DNA of 9,302 nucleotides from Methanoregula sp. (lineage in GTDB: Archaea > Halobacteriota > Methanomicrobia > Methanomicrobiales > Methanospirillaceae). Both the position numbers and the translations under genes were made by a program. Below are positions 4,927 to 9,302 of the stretch, one piece after another. The stretch spans positions 1 through 9,302 of the forward strand of contig PNBP01000134.1 of assembly GCA_003136075.1 (NCBI GenBank). Reading direction: 5' to 3'. Each line of letters opens with the position of its first letter. Position 1 is the first letter of the stretch. Under the pieces are notes generated by a model. That model saw nothing but the letters and a program-made list of their open reading frames with translations. It ran no database searches and was not told the DNA's origin.

Positions 4927-5718
4927 ATGCCGGATTCCCTCCCCACCCTCTTTGTCTCACATGGTGCACCAACCCTCCCGCTTGAACAAGGAGTGCCGGC
5001 CCGTGAATTTCTTGTCGGGCTGGGGAAACGCTTTACCGGTATTAGCGCCGTGCTCTGCATATCGGCGCATTGGAACACAGCCCATCCTTCGGTGAACACG
5101 ATCGGCCGTCCTCCGACCATTCACGATTTCTATGGATTTCCTGATGAACTCTACCGGATTACCTATCCGGCGCCGGGCTCACCGGATCTTGCCCAACGGG
5201 TTGCCGGCCTTGTCGAAGCAGCAGGACTTCCCTGCGACAGGGATACCGGCCGGGGGCTCGACCATGGGGCATGGGTCCCGTCAATGCTGATGTTCCCGGA
5301 CGCTACGGTCCCAATAGTCCAGCTATCGATCCAGAATCATTTTGACCCGGCTCTCCATCTCGCACTTGGAGAAGCACTCTCACCCCTCCGGCAGGAAGGC
5401 GTACTTATTATCGGCAGCGGTGGTGCGGTTCACCCGCTTGGCGACCCGACGGTTGCACTGGGTGAAGGGCTCCCCACGGACAGCTGGGCGATCGCGTTCA
5501 ATGAGTGGCTGAACCGGACAGTAACTTCCGGCGACAAAAAGAGCCTGATCGGCTACCGGGAGCTCGCCCCATCGGCAATCCACGCCCAGCACTATCCCGA
5601 CCACTTCATGCCGCTCTTCACGGCGCTCGGCGCAGCCGGGCCGGATGCAAAGGGAAAGATTATCCACCAGAGCTGGTACTGGGGCAACCTCGGGATGGGG
5701 GCGTTCGAGTTCCGGTGA
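4927..5718 (+). CDS. LigB/YgiD-family (4,5-DOPA extradiol) dioxygenase-like protein
   Basis: 263 residues, the normal length for DODA-type class III extradiol dioxygenase homologues such as E. coli YgiD. The family signatures are in order: LFVSHGAPT (H12), CISAHWNT (H48), IHDFYGFPDELY (H66), GLDHGAWVP (H113), LIIGSGGAVHPLGD (H169) and QHYPDHFMPL (H226). H12, H48, H169 and H226 correspond in position to the metal ligands of YgiD-like enzymes. Known members open the ring of DOPA with O2; an O2-using role in a strict anaerobe is doubtful, so the true substrate is open. ATG 4927 starts right at MPDSLPTLFVSHG, the conserved N-terminus; an upstream ATG at 4858 would add a non-conserved tail. No Shine-Dalgarno is visible, suggesting leaderless or altered upstream DNA. 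The gene is GC-rich and flanked on both sides by AT-rich DNA. Confidence 0.88.
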   Translation: MPDSLPTLFVSHGAPTLPLEQGVPAREFLVGLGKRFTGISAVLCISAHWNTAHPSVNTIGRPPTIHDFYGFPDELYRITYPAPGSPDLAQRVAGLVEAAGLPCDRDTGRGLDHGAWVPSMLMFPDATVPIVQLSIQNHFDPALHLALGEALSPLRQEGVLIIGSGGAVHPLGDPTVALGEGLPTDSWAIAFNEWLNRTVTSGDKKSLIGYRELAPSAIHAQHYPDHFMPLFTALGAAGPDAKGKIIHQSWYWGNLGMGAFEFR

Positions 5719-5735
5719 AAAAAATTGGGATGGAT

Positions 5736-5755
5736 CAAACAAAACAAAACAAAAC
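5736..5755. repeat. Short (AAAAC)n tandem tract at an integrase junction
   Basis: Four near-perfect AAAAC pentamers lie between the dioxygenase stop and the first codons of the integrase-like frame. It marks the change from GC-rich to AT-rich DNA and could be a slippage product or the scar of a junction. Confidence 0.5.
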
Positions 5756-6238
5756 TATTGCTGTGCTATCCTATTCCTTGCATATTCAGGTCAGAGAGTA
5801 ATCACAGCATGCAGGATTACCGTTGGACAGTTCCGTGATGCGCTGAACCGATCTCCTCATGTCCTAACTGTTCAAGCAAGGCAAGATAAAATTCGATTAG
5901 AACACTACGCTCCACTCCATCCGTTAATTATTCCATACCTCATTGATGCTATTGAAGGAAGATCATCTGATGAGGGTTTGTTTAGTTATGAAGGCTTGAA
6001 ACAATGGTTATCACGAAATCCAGTTCCACTCTCACAGACAAAGGGCAATCTCCAATTAAAAGATCTCCGTAAATTCTTTGAGCAGAAGTGTGATGAGATC
6101 GGATTCAATGACGCTAATAAGAACTTTATAATGTCTCATGGTGTGTCATCGATTAACTGGACGAGTTACAAACAGTTCTTGCCTGAAAATGTCTATAAGA
6201 GATATATGGAATGTTTGCAGTCCATAAATATTGTATAA
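5753..6238 (+). pseudogene. 3' half of an archaeal tyrosine recombinase (integrase), 5'-truncated
   Basis: The frame ending at TAA 6236-6238 carries the catalytic domain of a tyrosine integrase: AILFLAYSGQRVITA (box I arginine, codon 5795-5797), a basic strand segment DKIRLEHYAPLHP, KDLRKFFEQKC (box II arginine, 6068-6070), FIMSHG (histidine, 6137-6139) and INWTSYKQFLPE (probable nucleophile tyrosine, 6167-6169). This layout fits the archaeal integrase class rather than XerC/D. About 160 residues remain; the DNA-binding N-terminal half is missing and no start codon lies in frame between the dioxygenase stop and the conserved region. Extension upstream in frame only overlaps the dioxygenase gene in another frame. 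So this is a gene remnant, or the int(C) part of a gene split by integration. Catalytic residues appear intact, implying recent truncation. It faces the tRNA-Lys 3' end. Confidence 0.75.
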
Positions 6239-6349
6239 TTTTTCCATATTAGAAACAATTGCGATGTTTAATACACTTGTTAATTAAAAAAAAGCAATAT
6301 GTCAATTTGGGAAAAGATTAAGACAATTATTAGTAGGTTGTATTAATTG

Positions 6350-6360
6350 TAAAAAAGATA
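6350..6360 (-). terminator. T-rich terminator after the lipoprotein gene
   Basis: About 20 nt beyond the lipoprotein stop the minus strand reads TATCTTTTTTA. The surrounding interval 6239-6378 is AT-rich with no ORF. Confidence 0.35.
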
Positions 6361-6378
6361 AGAGAACCAAATGTAAAC

Positions 6379-6747
6379 TCAGGAAATAGAATATTTTAGA
6401 GAATAAGTGTGACCACACTCACCATCCAATGTCGCTTGGAAACTTTGGGATGCACCCGGCATTAAACTTCCAATTGAGATGCTTTTACTATCTCGGATTG
6501 CCCCACTGTTTGAATCTATCAGGTTTACGGTTACAATAGCATTATTTGACTGTGCATTACCCGCATTGTATGCAGTTCCACTTGTAGCCCAATAACATCC
6601 TAATCCAAGAGACAATTTTTCTTCGCTCTGACCTGGAGTTACATGCAAATCTGCATGAGGAAGGATTTGTGTGCACCCCCCAAAATACGTCATAAAAATA
6701 ATTAAAAAGCAGATAAGCAATAAAAACCCAAATTTGCCAATTTTCAT
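6379..6747 (-). CDS. Small secreted lipoprotein of unknown function
   Basis: 122 residues from ATG 6747-6745, chosen because GGAG (6757-6754) sits 6 nt upstream and the signal peptide then starts MKIGKFG; a longer frame to 6783 lacks this spacing. Residues 8-23 are a hydrophobic signal core ending in the lipobox FGGC with the lipidation cysteine C25, so the protein should be exported and anchored in the cell membrane. The mature part (YNAGNAQSNNAIVTVNLIDS, then SIGSLMPGASQSFQATLDG) has the pattern of a small beta-sandwich resembling FxLYD-like domains of archaeal surface proteins. C51 and C111 could form a disulfide. It lies alone in AT-rich DNA between the integrase remnant and tRNA-Lys, so it may be cargo of a former element. 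Confidence 0.75.
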   Translation of the reverse strand: MKIGKFGFLLLICFLIIFMTYFGGCTQILPHADLHVTPGQSEEKLSLGLGCYWATSGTAYNAGNAQSNNAIVTVNLIDSNSGAIRDSKSISIGSLMPGASQSFQATLDGECGHTYSLKYSIS

Positions 6748-6978
6748 TATTTTCTCCAGTATATAAGAGACCATTAAATTCACGTATCAATAAACATTTT
6801 CAAATTGCTTCCCACTCTTTTAAAAAAGTGCAACCAATCTTACAATCTCTTTTAAAATCACTTTAACGAGTTTAAACCGTTAGACTTGGGTAAGGTTGAA
6901 TCAAACTTGATTAAAACAAGAATGAATGAGTTTAAACTAAATGTTCAAACAAAGGTAGCCCTGCGAGAGTCAGAATCA

Positions 6979-6988
6979 CAAAAGAAAA
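6979..6988 (-). terminator. T-rich terminator of tRNA-Lys
   Basis: Immediately after the tRNA 3' end the minus strand reads TTTTCTTTTG, a typical archaeal termination tract for a monocistronic tRNA. Confidence 0.5.
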
Positions 6989-7062
6989 CGGGCCTGAAGG
7001 GATTTGAACCCTTGACCTGCGGATTAAGAGTCCGCCGCTATGCCGAACTAAGCTACAGACCC
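6989..7062 (-). tRNA. tRNA-Lys (anticodon CTT)
   Basis: The minus strand from 7062 folds into a complete cloverleaf: acceptor stem GGGTCTG/CAGGCCC (7 pairs, one T-G), D arm GCT...AGC, anticodon stem GCGGA/TCCGC around loop CTCTTAA (anticodon CTT, reading AAG), a 5-nt variable loop, and T arm AAGGG-TTCAAAT-CCCTT. The discriminator base is G (6989). CCA is not encoded, as is common in archaea. Length is 74 nt with no intron. A T-rich tract (TTTTCTTTTG) follows directly. Its 3' end faces the AT-rich region with the integrase remnant, and tRNA 3' ends are the classic integration targets. Confidence 0.95.
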
Positions 7063-7082
7063 ACTTAGCCTACTAATGTGGT

Positions 7083-7135
7083 TGATATTGCTGAATAAAG
7101 GTTTTGGAAAACCGCAAGGGAGAATCACTTAATAC
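7083..7135. promoter_or_regulatory. Divergent promoter region between tRNA-Lys and the DHH operon
   Basis: For the operon, ACTTAATA (7127-7134) is a TATA-like block ~31 bp before ATG 7162, predicting a start within a few bases of the ATG and a nearly leaderless mRNA; no Shine-Dalgarno precedes that ATG, which agrees. For the tRNA, CTTTATTCA on the minus strand (7100-7092) lies ~34 bp before the tRNA 5' end. Between them, GGTTTT (7100-7105) and AAAACC (7108-7113) form a 6-bp inverted repeat. Confidence 0.35.
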
Positions 7136-7161
7136 GCACAGAGCCGTACATCTTTGGTAAC

Positions 7162-8631
7162 ATGCCTGAAACCGGCGTATTTGAATCAGCAGAACCGATA
7201 AAATACTGCATTTTTGGCTGCGGCACGAACGGGTACAACATCATTCTTGAGCTCGACAAGGAACATGAGCGCGTGATTGTAGTCGACAAAGATGAAACCC
7301 GGGTCCGCCACCTCCGCGACCAGAAATACGATGCCTATGTCCGGGACATTACCGCACCGGACATGCTCGTGGGCCTGCCCCCCTTCGAGATCGCATTTGT
7401 GATGACCGGCGATGCGGCGGCAAACCTCGCGGCTGTGCTTACGATAAAAAAACGGTACCCCCTCGCTCAGGTAATCGCACGGGCTATCGATCCGGTGAGT
7501 GCGGAAAAACTCACCATGTCCGGTGCGGATTTTGTCATCTACCCGCAGGAAGTTGTCGCCCGGGCGGCCATCCACCAGGTCAAAAAACAGCACGCAAACC
7601 GGATCTCGCAACGATTATTCACCCTTCTTGCCGGCTGGGACGGAACACTGGGCATCGTCACGCACAAGAACCCGGACCCGGACGCGATCGCCAGTGCGAT
7701 GGCGCTTGCTGAAATCGCCCGGCACGCAAATCCAAAAACGCTCACCACCCGGATTTTTTATGAAGGCAATATCGGGCACCAGGAAAACCGGACGTTTGTC
7801 AACCTGCTCGATATCAAGATGGAGCACCTGACTCCCGAAGTGCTCCAGAGCTGCACCTACCTTGCCCTTGTCGACTGCCCGGCGCCCGGCGCAAATAACG
7901 ATGTGCCGCTGCAGACCCGGTTCAATATTGTCATCGATCACCACAAGGACGCAAAACACCTTGCCACGCCGAGCAGTTTTGTGGATATCCGGCCCGGTAT
8001 CGGGGCTACGGCAAGCATCCTCACCCAGTACCTTCAGGAACTCGACATCCCGGTGGACAAACGGGTGGCAACGGCACTCCTATACGGTATCAGGACGGAT
8101 ACCAAGGAGTTCAAGCGCAACGTCACCCCGGCGGATCTCGGGTACGCAGGTTTTCTCCTGCCGCTCACTGACGCCGACCTCCTTGACAAGATCATGTCGC
8201 CCTCAATGTCGCAGGAAACCCTTGACGTGATGGGTAAAGCGATCCAGTACCGGAAGATCCAGAGCGGGTACCTGTTCTCAAACGTCGGGTTTGTCATGAA
8301 CCGCGACGCCCTCCCTCAGGCAGCCGATCTTCTCATCACCCTTGAAGGGGTGAACACGGCGCTCGTGTACGGCATCACCGACACCTCCATTGTGATATCG
8401 GCACGCAACCGGGACATCCGGCTTCATATCGGCAATGCACTTGCCGAGGCGTTTGGCGAGATGGGCGATGCCGGCGGTCACCCGAACATGGCAGCAGCCA
8501 CCCTTCCGCTTCACTATTTCGGGAACGTGACAAACAAGGATGAGCTCCTTGGCATCATCATCGAGCCGATCCTCCAGAAATTCAAGAACCTTGTCGGCCT
8601 CGAGAACGAGGACAAGAAGAATGCACTTTAA
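7162..8631 (+). CDS. RCK-DHH-DHHA1 phosphoesterase fusion protein
   Basis: 489 residues with three parts. Residues ~13-140 are an RCK/TrkA-N Rossmann domain: YCIFGCGTNGYN (GxGxxG at 19-24) and VIVVDKD (acidic end of strand 2), so it probably binds a nucleotide ligand. Residues ~160-345 are a DHH phosphoesterase: VTHKNPDPDAIASA (H168, D172, D174), LVDCP (D238), VIDHH (D259-H260-H261) and GIRTDT (D313), the Mn2+-binding set, all present. Residues ~395-450 are DHHA1 with GDAGGHPNMAAA (435-446). DHH proteins of this group hydrolyse cyclic dinucleotides, nanoRNA or related phosphoesters; a c-di-AMP or pApA role under control of the RCK domain is inference. It is the first gene of a tight operon and overlaps mptE by 11 bp. 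Codon use is GC-rich, consistent with a core gene. Confidence 0.92.
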   Translation: MPETGVFESAEPIKYCIFGCGTNGYNIILELDKEHERVIVVDKDETRVRHLRDQKYDAYVRDITAPDMLVGLPPFEIAFVMTGDAAANLAAVLTIKKRYPLAQVIARAIDPVSAEKLTMSGADFVIYPQEVVARAAIHQVKKQHANRISQRLFTLLAGWDGTLGIVTHKNPDPDAIASAMALAEIARHANPKTLTTRIFYEGNIGHQENRTFVNLLDIKMEHLTPEVLQSCTYLALVDCPAPGANNDVPLQTRFNIVIDHHKDAKHLATPSSFVDIRPGIGATASILTQYLQELDIPVDKRVATALLYGIRTDTKEFKRNVTPADLGYAGFLLPLTDADLLDKIMSPSMSQETLDVMGKAIQYRKIQSGYLFSNVGFVMNRDALPQAADLLITLEGVNTALVYGITDTSIVISARNRDIRLHIGNALAEAFGEMGDAGGHPNMAAATLPLHYFGNVTNKDELLGIIIEPILQKFKNLVGLENEDKKNAL

Positions 8632-9241
8632 GGAATGGGAACCTCACTACCGCGAAATCCTCGGGTATTTCGGGTTCGTTAGGGAAGATGATGAAACCGC
8701 GGCCCGGCTGCTCGCGACGCTTGTCACCCGTGATGACCTGAGCTCGCTTGAAGCGCTCACCCGGGGTAACGACGTTACGGTCTGCGGCAACGCACCCTGC
8801 CTGAAAAAAGAGCTGGCGCGGGTGAGGGGCGTGATTTTTGCTGCCGATGCTGCTGCGGACGTGCTCGCAGAGAACGGCATCCGCCCGGATGCGGTCTTTA
8901 CCGATCTGGATGGGGCAACCGACCGTCTTATCGCCATGAATAATGCAGGGACAATCGTGGTCGTACATGCGCATGGCGACAATATGCCGCTCCTTAAACA
9001 CTGGGTCCCGCGGTTCAAAGGCCCGGTTGTTGCGACAACCCAGAGCACGCCGCTCCCGCATGTCCACAACTTTGGCGGGTTCACGGACGGTGACCGGGCG
9101 GTCTTTGCCGCTGATGCGTTTGGCGCACAGAAGATCACTCTCGTCGGTTTTGACCTTGATGACAAAAACGTCGACCCGCTCAAACGGGGAAAACTGTTCT
9201 GGGCGCGAAAACTCCTTGCGCTGATCGGTCATGCCTGCTGA
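8621..9241 (+). CDS. mptE: 6-hydroxymethyl-7,8-dihydropterin pyrophosphokinase MptE-like
   Basis: 206 residues from ATG 8621, preceded at 9 nt by GAGG (8608-8611); an upstream frame would run inside the DHH gene and lacks conserved residues. The family (formerly DUF115) makes 6-hydroxymethyl-7,8-dihydropterin diphosphate from the pterin and ATP, a step in tetrahydromethanopterin synthesis in the cytoplasm; archaeal MptE replaces bacterial FolK. Motifs seen: VCGNAPCL (54-61, the family's GNGPSL loop), IRPDAVFTDLDG (87-98), VVHAHGDN (114-121), GFTDGDRAV (153-161) and GFDLD (176-180), ending with KLFWARKLLALI. Length fits the short MptE branch. It overlaps the DHH gene upstream and the radical SAM gene downstream by 11 bp each, indicating translational coupling. 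The GNAPC variant of the loop is the only departure I see. Confidence 0.9.
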   Translation: MHFKEWEPHYREILGYFGFVREDDETAARLLATLVTRDDLSSLEALTRGNDVTVCGNAPCLKKELARVRGVIFAADAAADVLAENGIRPDAVFTDLDGATDRLIAMNNAGTIVVVHAHGDNMPLLKHWVPRFKGPVVATTQSTPLPHVHNFGGFTDGDRAVFAADAFGAQKITLVGFDLDDKNVDPLKRGKLFWARKLLALIGHAC

Positions 9242-9302
9242 CGCATTCATCCTTGACGGGTACGTGGATGAACCGGCGTGTCTTGGGGTTCCCCCCTATG
9301 TC
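9231..9302 (+). CDS. Radical SAM protein, N-terminus only (partial)
   Basis: From ATG 9231 the last 24 codons read MPADAFILDGYVDEPACLGV and PPYV, open to the window edge. The start ILDGYVDEPACLGVPPY is typical of archaeal B12-binding/radical SAM proteins (methanogen families of unknown function); the CxxxCxxC cluster motif would lie outside the window, so this is recognition of the N-terminus only. It overlaps the end of mptE by 11 bp, and GCGCTGATCGG just upstream offers a weak ribosome binding site. Confidence 0.6.
   Translation, partial: MPADAFILDGYVDEPACLGVPPYV

Noticed and set aside
5645..5752. N-terminal extension of the integrase frame into the dioxygenase gene
   Set aside because: The extension is out of frame with a well-conserved gene and has no integrase-like sequence, so the ATG at 5645 is not a real start.
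6886..7068. 60-aa plus-strand ORF ending in GLKGFEPLTCGLRVRRYAEL
   Set aside because: It is the antisense translation of the tRNA-Lys gene, a well-known false protein pattern.
8582..9250. Long minus-strand ORF opposite mptE
   Set aside because: High-GC antisense shadow; mptE has all its motifs on the plus strand.

Overview
The window looks like a stretch of a methanogenic archaeon's chromosome, most likely order Methanomicrobiales (Methanoregula/Methanosphaerula-like). The reasons are a methanopterin-biosynthesis gene (mptE) in a tight operon with an RCK-DHH phosphoesterase and a radical SAM gene, an archaeal tRNA-Lys without encoded CCA, short or leaderless leaders, oligo-T terminators, and an archaeal-type integrase relic. 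The genus is inference. GC-rich housekeeping-like genes (DOPA-dioxygenase-like gene and the right-hand operon) alternate with AT-rich, accessory-looking DNA.

Layout. Positions 1-104 are the tail of an unrecognised gene. Positions 183-651 hold a small antitoxin-like ORF overlapping a decayed MazF/PemK toxin that has no usable start and an apparent frameshift. Positions 652-1588 hold no convincing gene but contain a diverged 32-bp tandem repeat (822-949), a G-rich tract, and one copy of a ~49-bp dispersed repeat (1238-1285). On the minus strand, 2395-1589 is a two-gene module: a 42-aa basic protein that is easy to miss, then a PIN-domain protein with a TTG start. A triple TGTTCAC motif lies upstream, and a second copy of the dispersed repeat lies beyond it (2670-2718), so the module sits between two direct repeats. 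Next comes a minus-strand gene (4186-2747) for an unusual Mrr-type nuclease with zinc-ribbon cysteines and a C-terminal membrane hairpin.

Positions 4187-4690 are mostly AT-rich, with a perfect 9-bp inverted repeat and a small GC-rich island. A possible 77-aa minus-strand gene starts one base from the start of the plus-strand LigB/YgiD-family dioxygenase gene (4927-5718). Directly after it lies the 3' half of a tyrosine recombinase with no start codon, then AT-rich DNA with a minus-strand lipoprotein gene, ending at the 3' end of a minus-strand tRNA-Lys(CTT). AT-rich DNA with an integrase fragment against a tRNA 3' end fits a relic integrated element.

The right end (7162-9302) is a compact plus-strand operon: RCK-DHH-DHHA1 protein, mptE and a radical SAM protein (cut by the window edge), each overlapping the next by 11 bp. 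mptE acts in tetrahydromethanopterin synthesis; the DHH protein probably cleaves a nucleotide or nucleic acid. The left and middle parts read as a defence/toxin/mobile-element accumulation zone beside this core operon.
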